A DNA stretch of 64,000 nt from CAVQUE01 sp046290435 (GCA_046290435.1 JBKAGO010000070.1:62001-126000), one strand, 5' to 3'. Counted from the first letter of the stretch, positions 17,099 through 26,632 are shown. Translations and numbers: made by a program. The notes: generated from the sequence alone by a model not told the origin.

Positions 17099-18253
17099 CT
17101 ACAAGGCGGCGGCGGTGTCGGTCGTGGCGTCCCGCTCGCGATCGTCATCGTCGCCCCGGGCCAACAGCCTGCGCCCGACGGCGAACCAGAGCACCACGGC
17201 GATGATCGCTGCGAGCATCAGCTCGAACATCACCGGCCAGCGGAACGGGTCGGTGAACCAGTTGCCGATGCGCTCGGGGATGTCGGCGATGGTGCGCAGC
17301 AGCGGCAGCACCAGCAGGTCGAAGCGGTAGGTGACCACCTCGAGCAGGGCGTAGACGGTGAGAAAGCCGCCCCGGATCATGCGCTTGTCGTTGCGGTTGG
17401 CCATCTGGGCGGTGATGGCCCAGACGATGGCGAAGCCGACGATGACTGCGACACCCATGGCGAGGCGAGTGGCGCCGACATCGTTGATCCAGTTCTGGAT
17501 GGTGCTCTGCACCCGCTCGCCGAGCTCGACCACGGGGTTGTCGGGGTTGTTGCCCCGCAGCACCTGGATCTCCCACCAGCCGAACGTCGCCAGGTAGGCG
17601 CCGGCGAGGATGAGCATCCCTCCCGACACCTTGTTGACGTACGGCAGGAAGCGGCGCATGTTGGTGGCCACCGAGTTGCGGGCCAGCGCCACACCGATCG
17701 ACAGCACCAGGATGACCAGCCCCATGCCGGTGGCGTATGCCAGGAATCCGGCCATGCCGTGGAGGACGCCCTCGCCCTCGCGGGTGAACGAGTCGGCGAT
17801 GGCGGCCAGGAACAGCCCGATCGTGCACGACACCGAGACGACGGCGTACGACACTCCGAACAGGAAGATCGACGGGAGCTGGTTGCTGCCGCCGCCGGCC
17901 TGCAGCCGGCGGATGTTGAGCTTGGGCTCGTAGCCACGCAGCATCGCGATGCCCAGCGGGACCATGCCGATCCCGAAGGCGACCGTTGCGTAGGGGACGT
18001 TGCGCGACAGCGTCGACTCGGCGATGAGCGTGGAGGTGAGGATGCCGATCGTGCCGAAGACCGCCATGAACCCGAGGGTCATGGTCACGGCCACGACGAG
18101 GGCGCGCATCACGTTGCGGGCGACGTTGGTCTCGTCGTCGGACTCGAGGCCGAGGAAGTACGAGACATACGCGGGGAGCATGGCGAAGCCGCAGGGATTG
18201 AAGGCGGCCACGAGTCCCAGGGTGAGGGGTCTGGCGAGGTCGATGTCGAACAT
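17099..18253 (-). CDS. CcdA/DsbD-type transmembrane thiol-disulfide transporter
   Basis: 384 residues with about eight membrane helices. It passes reducing power from the cytoplasm to outside thioredoxin-like proteins. The first half is typical of CcdA: AAFNPCGFAMLPAYVSYFLG with one redox Cys and SVSCTIGLFLA with the partner Cys. The second half has extra helices and an acidic end (GDDDDRERDATTD). It lies downstream of a TlpA-like gene on the same strand, which is its likely partner. A role in cytochrome c maturation for the caa3 oxidase or in periplasmic thiol control is inferred. ATG 18253 is the start that opens with a membrane-compatible N-terminus. Confidence 0.88.
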   Translation of the reverse strand: MFDIDLARPLTLGLVAAFNPCGFAMLPAYVSYFLGLESDDETNVARNVMRALVVAVTMTLGFMAVFGTIGILTSTLIAESTLSRNVPYATVAFGIGMVPLGIAMLRGYEPKLNIRRLQAGGGSNQLPSIFLFGVSYAVVSVSCTIGLFLAAIADSFTREGEGVLHGMAGFLAYATGMGLVILVLSIGVALARNSVATNMRRFLPYVNKVSGGMLILAGAYLATFGWWEIQVLRGNNPDNPVVELGERVQSTIQNWINDVGATRLAMGVAVIVGFAIVWAITAQMANRNDKRMIRGGFLTVYALLEVVTYRFDLLVLPLLRTIADIPERIGNWFTDPFRWPVMFELMLAAIIAVVLWFAVGRRLLARGDDDDRERDATTDTAAAL

Positions 18254-18338
18254 CAGGAGGGAACCGTTTCGTCCGGGGCCGGCGCGCACGTTGCGCCGAG
18301 GTCACGAACCCAACGACGGGTGGTCGGTCGTGGTTCCA

Positions 18339-18911
18339 TCAGCCGAAGTTCGCCTCGATCTTGTCCCGCAGCGCATCGTCGTCGAGCGCGCCGGTGTGGA
18401 CCTCGACGATCGTGCCGTCGGCGTCGACGAACGCGGTGGTGGGCATCCCGAGCCCGCCGATGATCTCGAAGAGGTCGCCATCGTCGCCGAGGACGACCGG
18501 GAACGTCACGCCGGTCTCCTCGAGCAGCGCCAGTGCACCGTCGACGTCGGTCTCGCGGGTGTTGACCCCGAGGAAGGCCACATCGGCGATCACTTCCTGG
18601 CTGACCTCTTCGAACTCGGGGAGCTCGGCACGGCACGGGGCGCACCAGGTCGCGAAGAAATTGACCACGGTGGGGGTGCCGACGATGGATGTCAGCTGGA
18701 ACGGCTCGCCGTCGAGGGTGGTGAGCTCGAACTCCGGGACGCTCGCCTCGCCGGGAGTGTCGACGGCCCATTGCACGGTCACGACGAAGACCAGTCCGAG
18801 GATGCAGGCCGTGACCAGACCGATTGCGACGCGCCGCCGTTTGGCGTCCGCCTCGGCAGCCTCGATCCGGTCGAGGTCCTCGGGGGTGAGTGGTGTGTCG
18901 GGAACGGTCAT
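18339..18911 (-). CDS. TlpA/ResA-like membrane-anchored thioredoxin
   Basis: 190 residues. One N-terminal membrane anchor (VAIGLVTACILGLVFVVTV, about residues 28-46) is followed by an AhpC/TSA-type thioredoxin fold with active site FFATWCAPCRAE and cis-Pro in GGLGMPTTAF. It reduces disulfides outside the membrane, for example in apocytochrome c, using electrons from the CcdA-like protein encoded next downstream. ATG 18911 is chosen; an in-frame GTG 36 bases upstream is possible because a TACCGT hexamer precedes it. Confidence 0.88.
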   Translation of the reverse strand: MTVPDTPLTPEDLDRIEAAEADAKRRRVAIGLVTACILGLVFVVTVQWAVDTPGEASVPEFELTTLDGEPFQLTSIVGTPTVVNFFATWCAPCRAELPEFEEVSQEVIADVAFLGVNTRETDVDGALALLEETGVTFPVVLGDDGDLFEIIGGLGMPTTAFVDADGTIVEVHTGALDDDALRDKIEANFG

Positions 18912-19186
18912 GGGAGCAGGAGCCGGAGTGCGGGGGGCGGAAAGCACGGGAACATCGTGAACGGTACCGGCCTGTCCGGTCCGAGGGTCGTCACAGCCAT
19001 GGCGGACCGAACCCGGTGGCCGGCTACGGGCATTCCCGCAGTCACGAATACCCACGCCTGCTCACCGTGGCGCATCGTGGGTCCTGCCCGTCCGCCGTCG
19101 GCTCATCCACGCCGCCGGTTGCGAGGCTCGATCGAGTCGTCCCCCGTGGCGTCGTGATGAGCCGACGCTGGCCCATCGCCCACCCG

Positions 19187-19528
19187 CTACGCCGTGCGGG
19201 CGAGCGGGCGGAGGTGCTCGGGGACCTCGATGTGGGGGATCTGGTCCTCGGGCCGAGCAACCTTCGGCGGCCGTCCCCGGCGACGCTTCAGCATGACGAT
19301 GCGGCCGTTGTCGAAGAGCTGGCCGCCCCAGACACCGCACGGCTCCTGACGTTCGAGGGCGCCCTCGAGGCAGGGGGCGAGGGCGGGGCAGCCGCCGCAG
19401 ATGGTCTTGGCCAGGGCGATGTCGGCCAGTTCGTCGGAGAAGAACAGGCCGGCGTCGACACCGGCGGTGGTGACGCAGCGGGCTTGTGCCCGCCAGGGTT
19501 CAGATGGAGCGTCGAGCGGTGCCGTCAT
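19187..19528 (-). CDS. WhiB-family iron-sulfur transcriptional regulator
   Basis: 113 residues. Four cysteines (C18, C44, C47, C53; Cx2Cx5C for the last three) bind a [4Fe-4S] cluster, and the beta-turn GVWGG, which contacts the sigma factor, follows. The C-terminus RRRGRPPKVARPED is basic and looks like an AT-hook that could bind DNA. WhiB proteins occur only in actinobacteria and their phages and act with the housekeeping sigma factor. Which of the WhiB1-7 types this is cannot be fixed from the sequence. ATG 19528 gives the standard N-terminus. A decayed copy lies at 14035-14130. Confidence 0.92.
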   Translation of the reverse strand: MTAPLDAPSEPWRAQARCVTTAGVDAGLFFSDELADIALAKTICGGCPALAPCLEGALERQEPCGVWGGQLFDNGRIVMLKRRRGRPPKVARPEDQIPHIEVPEHLRPLARTA

Positions 19529-19616
19529 GGCGGTGCCCTTTCTGATGCAGTGCAATCGATGCGGTCGAAATGGAGATGTCGGGTGGAGGGAGGCAGCCGC
19601 ACGCCGAAAATGCGAA

Positions 19617-19642
19617 AGGCCGCCGGTGTGAACCGGCGGCCT
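19617..19642 (-). terminator. Rho-independent-type terminator hairpin
   Basis: AGGCCGCCGG and CCGGCGGCCT form a 10-bp stem with the loop TTCACA on the minus strand, followed by TTTCGCATTTT. It lies 31 bases after the stop of the small gene at 19674-19928 and should end its transcript before whiB. Confidence 0.75.
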
Positions 19643-19673
19643 CGGGAGCGTCCCTGTGTCTCTGTCGTGAGAT

Positions 19674-19928
19674 TCAGGTGACGGCGTCCTTCGGCCGCTG
19701 GTGGTAGGGCGCGAACACCGGCGCGATTCGGGCGAATGCGGTGTTCTGCCAGGTGCCGGTGGTGCCGTGCGCGTGGCAGCGAGCGGTACCGGTGGCGGCG
19801 GCGTTCTCGACCATGCGCGCAGCGGTGGCGCGGGGCTTCGAGAGGGCCACGTGGAGCGAATGCACGTGCAGGCGCGCGGGAACCGATGCCTGGATGGCTT
19901 CGCCCGTGGTGGGCAGGTGCTTCTTCAT
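19674..19928 (-). CDS. Small hypothetical protein
   Basis: 84 residues, starting MKKHLPTTGEAIQ. I do not recognise it. It is rich in Ala, Thr and His and has one isolated Cys (TARCHAHGTTGTW); no membrane segment is predicted. It is a credible gene because a strong Shine-Dalgarno run, GAGAGGAGGGAACCG, precedes the ATG, a promoter-like TTGACA lies further upstream, and a clear terminator hairpin follows at 19617. The strong ribosome site sets it apart from its mostly leaderless neighbours and suggests high expression. Confidence 0.6.
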   Translation of the reverse strand: MKKHLPTTGEAIQASVPARLHVHSLHVALSKPRATAARMVENAAATGTARCHAHGTTGTWQNTAFARIAPVFAPYHQRPKDAVT

Positions 19929-19996
19929 CGGTTCCCTCCTCTCGCCTGGTGCTGATCCCGACGGATCGACCGAGTCATCGGTGCTCGGTGCCGTCG

Positions 19997-20025
19997 TCAA
20001 AGCAACCACGGTCGCGAAACCGTGT
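19997..20025 (-). promoter_or_regulatory. Candidate promoter of the small gene at 19674
   Basis: On the minus strand CCTTGACACGG gives a consensus -35 TTGACA. Seventeen bases later is TTGCTT, a poor -10. The strong -35, the SD sequence and the terminator together argue for a real transcription unit. Confidence 0.4.
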
Positions 20026-20062
20026 CAAGGGAATAAACGGATGCGACCGGTCGGTCGGTCGG

Positions 20063-21235
20063 TCAGCCGACCGGGGTGTAGTGCGCGAGCCCGTCGGGAT
20101 CGCTCCGTTGGAGCTCGCCGAGGCAGCGCAGATGCTCGAGATGCGCGTAGGTCTCGCTCTCGGCCATGTCGCCCCAGGCCCGTTCCCTGAACAGGATGCG
20201 CATGTACTCGGTCACCGTCCCTGCGGGTACCCGATGGGTGGCGGCACGGATGGTGTCGAGACGTTCCTGGTGGTGCTCGACGATGGTCTCGGCCCGGCCG
20301 GCGAGGTCGGCGAAGGGATGGCCGTGGGCCGGCAGGGCGACCGAGACACCCTCGACGTCACGCATGCGATGCAACGACGAGAAGAACTCGGCGAGCGGGT
20401 CGGGCTGGGGGGAAATGCCACCGATGTGGGGGGTGATGGTGGGCAGCACGTGGTCGCCGGTGAACATCACCCCGTGCTCGGGGTCGAACAGGCACAGGTG
20501 GTCGTTGGTGTGGCCGGGGGTGTGCATGGCCACCCAGTCGCGTCGGGCGAGGCGCACGACCTGGCTGTCCTTGACGGCGATGGAGGGCTCCGGGGTGCGG
20601 TGCCACTCGGCGCTGAAACGACCCATCCGCCGGAACTTGTCGATCTCGGCCTGCGGCGGCCGGGTGCGCGGGGTGCCCCAGGGGAGCCGCTCGGAGAAGA
20701 TGCGCTCGAGCTCGCGCTCCTGGGCCTCTTCCTCGGCGAGCTCGAGGGAGTCGGTGTCGTCGTGCTCGTCGAGCTCGGACCGCTGCCAGGCCGTGCGGAA
20801 CGACTCGTGGGTCAAGATGTCGGCGCCGGTGACGTCGTGGATGCGCGTGGCGCCGCCGAAGTGATCGAAGTGCGAGTGGGTGATGACGACGGTGTGGATG
20901 TCCTCGGCGCGGTAGCCGGCGCGGCCGAGCCGGTCGTTGAGTGCATTCCAGGAGTCCTCGCCGGGCAGGCCCGGGTCGACGACGGCGATGCCGCGCTCGT
21001 CTTCCATCACGTAGCAGTTGACGTGACCGAGCCCCGGAAGGTTCACCGGCAGCTGGGTGCGGATGATGCCGGGTGCCACCTCGGCGACGTCGGTGCCGGC
21101 CTCTTCCTGTTCCTGCTTGCGCGGGCGCGGTGTCTCGTCGTCGCCGGCCGCGGCATGCTCGCCGTGGTGGTGATGACCGTGGTGGTGATCGCCGTGCTGG
21201 TGACCGTCGCCCGCTGCGGGTTCGGGGCTGCTCAA
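20063..21235 (-). CDS. MBL-fold metallo-hydrolase with His-rich N-terminus
   Basis: 390 residues. The metallo-beta-lactamase fold carries THSHFDHFGGA, HTPGHTNDH and FTGDHVLPT, which are the usual di-metal ligands. A glyoxalase II or RNase Z-like hydrolytic role is general for the family; the substrate is unknown. The first 35 residues are unusual: HQHGDHHHGHHHHGEH followed by an acidic stretch, which could store or deliver zinc. The start is TTG at 21235, overlapping the TGA of orn (TTGA); no ATG or GTG gives the His-rich part. The C-terminal domain has the helical extension seen in LACTB2-like proteins. Confidence 0.85.
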   Translation of the reverse strand: MSSPEPAAGDGHQHGDHHHGHHHHGEHAAAGDDETPRPRKQEQEEAGTDVAEVAPGIIRTQLPVNLPGLGHVNCYVMEDERGIAVVDPGLPGEDSWNALNDRLGRAGYRAEDIHTVVITHSHFDHFGGATRIHDVTGADILTHESFRTAWQRSELDEHDDTDSLELAEEEAQERELERIFSERLPWGTPRTRPPQAEIDKFRRMGRFSAEWHRTPEPSIAVKDSQVVRLARRDWVAMHTPGHTNDHLCLFDPEHGVMFTGDHVLPTITPHIGGISPQPDPLAEFFSSLHRMRDVEGVSVALPAHGHPFADLAGRAETIVEHHQERLDTIRAATHRVPAGTVTEYMRILFRERAWGDMAESETYAHLEHLRCLGELQRSDPDGLAHYTPVG

Positions 21236-21792
21236 GGGGTTTCTCCGGGAGTGTCGGCGGGGGCACCGAACAGTCCGGCGCGGTAGTGGCGCAGTTCGGC
21301 CAGTGATTCCTTGATGTCGTCCATCGCCCGGTGGCCGCCGGCCTTGGACGGCGCGGCTGCGACGATGTCGGGACGCCAGCGCTTGGAGAGTTCCTTCAGG
21401 GTCGACACGTCGATCGAGCGGTAGTGGAGGAAGTTCTCGATGTCGGGCAGGTGCCGGGCGAGGAAGCGCCGGTCGGTACCGATCGAGTTACCGCAGAGGG
21501 GCACGCTGCGCTCGGTGTCGATGTGGGCCCGCAGGAACTCGAGGGTCTGACGCCCGGCCTCCTCGACGGTGAGGGTCGACGCGGTGATGTGGTCGAGCAG
21601 TCCGCTACGGGTGTGCATGTCGACCACGACCGGATCCATCGCGGCGAGCGCGGCCTCGTCGGCATGGATGACCAGGTCGGGTCCCTCGGCGACGAGGTTG
21701 AGCTCGTCGTCGGTTATCAGCGTTGCGATCTCGACGATGACGTGGCGGTCCGGATCGAGTCCGGTCATCTCGAGGTCCATCCAGGCAAGCAC
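21232..21792 (-). CDS. orn: Oligoribonuclease
   Basis: 186 residues; a DEDDh 3'-5' exonuclease that degrades dinucleotides, including pGpG from c-di-GMP breakdown. The catalytic residues appear in WMDLEMTGLD (D, E), GNSIGTDRRFL (D) and GGHRAMDDI (H, D). That fits a genome with a c-di-GMP-binding RsiG-like protein (62038). GTG 21792 is the start, with TACAGT eight bases before it, which is a leaderless arrangement. It is divergent from dut, and the two -10 regions lie close together. Confidence 0.95.
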   Translation of the reverse strand: MLAWMDLEMTGLDPDRHVIVEIATLITDDELNLVAEGPDLVIHADEAALAAMDPVVVDMHTRSGLLDHITASTLTVEEAGRQTLEFLRAHIDTERSVPLCGNSIGTDRRFLARHLPDIENFLHYRSIDVSTLKELSKRWRPDIVAAAPSKAGGHRAMDDIKESLAELRHYRAGLFGAPADTPGETP

Positions 21793-21878
21793 GAGGGTCG
21801 ACTGTACCCCGGTCGGCGCCGACGGGCGTTTTGGGCACAGCGAGGCGCCCTGTCGGACCGGGCGGTACCGTCTCGGCC

Positions 21879-22319
21879 GTGATCGACCTGATGGTGCACC
21901 GCCTCGACCCCGGGCTCCCCGTGCCCGCCTACGCCCGCCCCGGCGACGCCGGTTGTGACCTGGTCGCCGCAGCCGACGTCACGCTCGCACCCGGGGGAGG
22001 GCGGGCGCTGGTCCCCACCGGCATCGCGATCGCGATTCCCGAGGGCTACGCCGGTTTCGTGCAGCCCCGCAGCGGGCTGGCACGCGACCACGGCGTGACC
22101 TGTCTCAACACGCCCGGTCTGATCGACAGCGGCTACCGCGGCGAGCTGAAGGTCCTGTTGGTCAACACCGACCCGACCGAGGCGTTCGAGGTCCGTCGCG
22201 GCGAGCGCATCGCCCAACTCGTCATCCAGGCGGTCGAACACGTGCGTTTCGTCGAGGTCGACGAGCTCCCGGATTCCGAGCGCGGCGCCGGCGGGTTCGG
22301 CTCGACGGGTCGCACCTGA
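21879..22319 (+). CDS. dut: Deoxyuridine triphosphatase
   Basis: 146 residues. This trimeric enzyme hydrolyses dUTP to dUMP, keeps uracil out of DNA and feeds thymidylate synthesis. The five conserved motifs are visible: PGDAGCDLVAAADV, PRSGLARDHGV, NTPGLIDSGYRGELKV, ERIAQLVI and the C-terminal RGAGGFGSTG arm that closes the active site. GTG 21879 is chosen because TACCGT lies seven bases upstream; ORF extension upstream has no conserved residues. Confidence 0.96.
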   Translation: MIDLMVHRLDPGLPVPAYARPGDAGCDLVAAADVTLAPGGGRALVPTGIAIAIPEGYAGFVQPRSGLARDHGVTCLNTPGLIDSGYRGELKVLLVNTDPTEAFEVRRGERIAQLVIQAVEHVRFVEVDELPDSERGAGGFGSTGRT

Positions 22320-22352
22320 GGATTTCGGCGTCGCCGCCGACTGCGCCGACCG

Positions 22353-22724
22353 TCAGCGGTGGTGTTTGGTGACGGTGATCCGGCTCTGGCCGGCGTCGAC
22401 CATGTGGTCGTCGACCAGGTCGCCGATGATCGCCTCGAACCGCTCGATCGCCGCTGCCGTCAACGGTTGCACGTCGTCGCCCTTGACGCTGGCGTCGATA
22501 CCCAGATGGTTGCCCTCGACGGCGTAGTCGATCTCGACCCGGTCGCCGCCCACGTCGGGGCCCAGCAACAGCACGGCGGCTTCGTCCATGGCCAGGCGGA
22601 GATCGTCGATCTCGTGCAAGGAGAAACCACGACGCAGCGCCAGGTGGGCTGCGGCGATCCGCATGACGCGACCGTAGGCAGGAACGGCCGGTAACTCGAG
22701 ATGGATCTGGTCCGTGCGCGACAC
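22353..22724 (-). CDS. Anti-sigma-like HATPase-fold protein
   Basis: 123 residues, resembling the small GHKL ATPase domain of RsbW/SpoIIAB-type anti-sigma kinases: ELPAVPAYGRVMRIAAAHLALRRG then EIDDLRLAMDEAAVLLLG. In active kinases the last helix has an Asn for Mg-ATP after DEA; here it is Leu, so catalysis may be lost. The glycine-rich ATP lid is also not clear. It may act as a binding-only regulator of a sigma factor or an anti-anti-sigma protein. GTG 22724 is the start, preceded by GACACT. It is convergent with dut. Confidence 0.65.
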   Translation of the reverse strand: MSRTDQIHLELPAVPAYGRVMRIAAAHLALRRGFSLHEIDDLRLAMDEAAVLLLGPDVGGDRVEIDYAVEGNHLGIDASVKGDDVQPLTAAAIERFEAIIGDLVDDHMVDAGQSRITVTKHHR

Positions 22725-22729
22725 CTCGG

Positions 22730-23047
22730 TCAGTGTCCCATGCCGACCGTGTCGCTGTCGTGCGGTCTGCCAGTCGGGAGCGTGGCGGGTCGGCCCGGCG
22801 GGCGTCGCAGCCCGGCGGCGCGCAGGCGGCGGACGATCACCCGGGGATCCACGAGTTCGGCTCCCGCCTCGATGGCCGCGTCGAACAGCCGCTCGGGAAT
22901 GTCGTAGTGGTCGCCCTGGAACGCCCGACGTGGCACGCCGAGGGCTGCGGCGAAATCGTGGAGCTCGTCGAGGCTGGTGTCGCTGACCAGATGCGACCAG
23001 CGCTCGCCACGGAAGTGCCAGATGGGCCGGTCGACGAGGATCGTCAC
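22730..23047 (-). CDS. DUF4031 domain protein
   Basis: 105 residues. It starts VTILVDRPIWHFRGERWSHLVSD, the hallmark of DUF4031, followed by ELHDFAAALGVPRRAFQGDHYDIPE. Proteins of this family are small, cytoplasmic and of unknown function in actinobacteria and proteobacteria. The conserved His, Trp and Asp residues suggest a metal- or nucleotide-binding pocket, but that is inference. GTG 23047 begins the domain exactly. It ends 5 bases before the start codon of the anti-sigma-like gene on the same strand, so the two are probably co-transcribed. Confidence 0.8.
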   Translation of the reverse strand: MTILVDRPIWHFRGERWSHLVSDTSLDELHDFAAALGVPRRAFQGDHYDIPERLFDAAIEAGAELVDPRVIVRRLRAAGLRRPPGRPATLPTGRPHDSDTVGMGH

Positions 23048-23102
23048 CGGGCCGCTCGGCGACGGTCCGGACGGGCGGAGCTCCCGTCGACCACCGGCGC
23101 GC

Positions 23103-23900
<798 letters not shown>

Positions 23901-24033
23901 GCGCCGAGCATAGGATGCGCGCCCCGGCCGGTGGGGTAGGCGTTTCGGCCATGCGCCGGGATCCGGCGAGGACGTAGGTGCCGCAGCCCTGGCTGTCCTC
24001 GGCGGTGGCGGCCCCACCGTTACCCTGGGCAGG

Positions 24034-25299
24034 GTGCGACGTCCCCTGGTGATCCTGACCATTGCCGCAGTGATCACCGCGTCGTGCGGCTCCTCGCCCG
24101 GCCCCGAGCTCGAGGCCGTCCCCGCTGAGCCGCAGGCTGCCGACGCGCAACAGCCGGACACATCGACGGATGCCTCGGACCCGGCGCCGTCGCCGACATC
24201 GGTTCCGGCACCTGCGGTCGACGACACCGACCCGGCCCCCACGCCGACGCCCACGCCGGCCGCCGAGACGGTGCTCTCGGCCGGCGACGGCCGCGACGTC
24301 GACGAGATCCGGGCTGCGCGTCGATGCATCCGGCGCATGCCGCTGCGGCTCAGGCTGGGGCAGCTGCTCGTCCCGCTGGTCACGCCGGGAGATCTCTCCG
24401 TCGCCGCCCGGCTCGGCGCCCGCGGCAGGATCGGCGGCGTCGTGTTGTTGGGTGCGCCCACCCGCGACCAGGTCGCCCAGCTCGATCTGGCCGACGACGC
24501 AGGTCTGGCGCTGATGGTCGGCTCCGACGAGGAGGGCGGCCGCGTTCAGCGCCTCGCCGGCACGCTCGGCCCCCTGCCGTCGGCGGCTGCGCAGGCGACC
24601 CGTCCGGTACGCGAGGTGCGTCGGCTGTTCCGCGACTACGGGCGGGCGCTCGCCGACTACGGCGTCGACGTGGCCTTCGCTCCCGTCGTCGACGTAGGCG
24701 GCGGACCCGGCATCGGCGATCGTGCCTTCTCCGACGATCCCGCAGTCGTCACCCGCTACGCCCGCGCCGTGGTGGCCGGCTACCGCCAGGGCGGCATCGT
24801 GGGGGTCATCAAGCACTTCCCCGGCCATGGCCGGGCCTCGGCCGACACCCACTTCGGGTTCGCCACCACGCCGCCCATCGAAGAGCTCCAGCGCACCGAT
24901 CTCGTGCCGTACCGGGCGCTGCTCGACGAGGTCGACGTCGTGATGATCGGGCATCTCCTGGTGCCCGGGCTGACCGAGCGTCGGCCCACCTCGCTCTCCC
25001 GACGTGCGATCACCGGTCTGCTCCGGCGTGAGATGGGTTTCGACGGCGTCGTGATCACCGATGCCCTGGGCATGGGCGCGGTCGCGCAACGCTGGACCAA
25101 CCCAGAGGCCGCGCGGCTCGCGCTGCAGGCCGGGGCCGATCTGGCGATGATCGACTCGGTGGGCCAGACCCGGGCGACGCTCGACCATCTGGCTGCTGCC
25201 GTCCGGTCGGGCGACCTGTCGCGGCGTCGGGTGATCACGGCGGTGGTGCGCAGCCTGGAGCTGCGCGGCATCGATCCCTGCACGCTGTCCTCGAGCTGA
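24034..25299 (+). CDS. Glycoside hydrolase family 3 lipoprotein (beta-N-acetylhexosaminidase type)
   Basis: 421 residues. A signal peptide with a lipobox at Cys18 and a Pro/Thr/Ala-rich linker precede a GH3 TIM barrel. Family signatures are SDEEGGRVQRLAGTLG, GVIKHFPGHGRASADTHFG with the catalytic His-Asp loop of NagZ-type enzymes, and ITDALGMGAV with the nucleophile Asp. Enzymes of this type remove N-acetylglucosamine from muropeptides or similar glycans; lipid anchoring places it on the outer surface. GTG 24034 is leaderless with TACCCT eight bases before. There is no C-terminal second GH3 domain, as is usual for NagZ. Confidence 0.9.
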   Translation: MRRPLVILTIAAVITASCGSSPGPELEAVPAEPQAADAQQPDTSTDASDPAPSPTSVPAPAVDDTDPAPTPTPTPAAETVLSAGDGRDVDEIRAARRCIRRMPLRLRLGQLLVPLVTPGDLSVAARLGARGRIGGVVLLGAPTRDQVAQLDLADDAGLALMVGSDEEGGRVQRLAGTLGPLPSAAAQATRPVREVRRLFRDYGRALADYGVDVAFAPVVDVGGGPGIGDRAFSDDPAVVTRYARAVVAGYRQGGIVGVIKHFPGHGRASADTHFGFATTPPIEELQRTDLVPYRALLDEVDVVMIGHLLVPGLTERRPTSLSRRAITGLLRREMGFDGVVITDALGMGAVAQRWTNPEAARLALQAGADLAMIDSVGQTRATLDHLAAAVRSGDLSRRRVITAVVRSLELRGIDPCTLSSS

Positions 25300-25440
25300 T
25301 CGTCGGTCCCTGAGATCCCGTCGCGCGACGCGTCGGGCGCGGCCATCGCCTGGACGTCATGTCGTGGTCGTCTTGCGGTCATCGGCGCTCCGGCCAGTGT
25401 TCGGCTGATCGTTCACCGGGTGTCCGCAAGTGGACAGCCG

Positions 25441-25452
25441 GTTGTCATGACC
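25441..25452 (+). promoter_or_regulatory. Candidate PhnF operator upstream of phnD
   Basis: GTTGTCATGACC shares its first 11 bases with the perfect palindrome at 37347-37360 in front of phnF. It lies just before a TAGGTT hexamer (25459-25464) that could be the phnD -10. This implies that transport and C-P lyase genes share one repressor. Confidence 0.55.
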
Positions 25453-25515
25453 TCTTCCTAGGTTGCGCTCCGACACGGGCCCCCCGGCTCCGTGCATCTT
25501 GTGGAGAGGGAGACC

Positions 25516-26601
25516 ATGAAGCGAACCAACCCCTGGCTGCGCATCGTCGCAGCACTGATGATGTTCAGCCTGATCGCAGCCGCCTGTGGTGGCGACGACG
25601 AGGGCGATGCCACCAGCACCGAGTCCTCCGGCGACGACGCCGCCGAGGCGGAGACGCCCGCCGAAGAAGAGGGCGAAGCCGCGGAAGAGGCCGCCGGCGA
25701 CCGCAGCGACTGGCCGGACACGCTGACCTTCGGGTCGGTCCCGGCCGAGAACGCCGAGAACCTCGCCGAGTGGGTCACCCCCCAGATCCTCTCCGACGAG
25801 CTCGGGATCGAGATCGAGTTCCTCCAGGCTGCCGACTACGCCGGCGTCATCGAGGGCATGATCGCCGAGAAGGTCGACATCGGTGGCTTCGGCGCCTTCT
25901 CGTACGTGATCGCCACCGGCAACGGCGCCGACATCGACGTTGCCGGCGTCTGGGCCGGCGAGACCCCCGACACCATCGGCGACTACCGCTCCTATGCCAT
26001 CACCCAGGCCGACAACGAGGAGATCAACTCGTTGGAGGACTTCGCCGGCAAGACGATCTGCTTCGTCGATCCGGGCTCGACGTCGGGCTTCTTGTTCCCG
26101 TCCGAGGGCCTGCTGTCGATCGGGCTCGATCCCAACGAGGGCTCCGCCGATCTGAACCCGACGTTCGCCGGCGGCCACGACGCCGCTGCCATCGCAGTCG
26201 CCAACGGTGACTGCGACGCCGGCTACGCCTACGACTCGATGGTCACGAGCCAGCTCATCTCCGACGGTGCCATCAGCGGCGTCATCGACACGGTCGAGGA
26301 CGAGAACGTCAACCCCGACGACGCCGATCTCAAGATCGTCTGGAAGAGCCTCCCCATCGCTGCGCCGCCGCTCGCAGTCGGCAACTGGTTGCCCGAGGAT
26401 CTCAAGGCCGAGATCGTCGAGATCATCACCACCAAGGTGAACATCGACTGGGCTGCCGAGAACGGCTACTGCGAGGTCGCCGACGAGACCTGCATCCTGT
26501 CGGATGGTTTCACGTGGGGCTTCCTGCCCGCCGACGACACCTACTTCGATGGCATCCGCCAGCTGTGCGACGTCACCGGCGCCGCCCAGTGCCTCGGCTG
26601 A
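25516..26601 (+). CDS. phnD: Phosphonate ABC transporter, substrate-binding lipoprotein
   Basis: 361 residues. The lipobox ends at Cys24 (IAAACGG), followed by an acidic linker and a type 2 periplasmic-binding fold of the PhnD family. Family traits are LTFGSVPAENAENL at the start, LEDFAGKTICFVDPGSTSGFLFP, GGHDAAAIAVANGDCDAGYAYD and KIVWKSLPIAAPPLAV. It captures phosphonates or phosphite/phosphate esters outside the cell and hands them to PhnE. ATG 25516 has the SD GGAGAGGGAGACC. It is the first gene of phnDCE. Confidence 0.93.
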   Translation: MKRTNPWLRIVAALMMFSLIAAACGGDDEGDATSTESSGDDAAEAETPAEEEGEAAEEAAGDRSDWPDTLTFGSVPAENAENLAEWVTPQILSDELGIEIEFLQAADYAGVIEGMIAEKVDIGGFGAFSYVIATGNGADIDVAGVWAGETPDTIGDYRSYAITQADNEEINSLEDFAGKTICFVDPGSTSGFLFPSEGLLSIGLDPNEGSADLNPTFAGGHDAAAIAVANGDCDAGYAYDSMVTSQLISDGAISGVIDTVEDENVNPDDADLKIVWKSLPIAAPPLAVGNWLPEDLKAEIVEIITTKVNIDWAAENGYCEVADETCILSDGFTWGFLPADDTYFDGIRQLCDVTGAAQCLG

Positions 26602-26632
26602 TCCCGTGACACCGCCCGAGGGAAACGCACGC

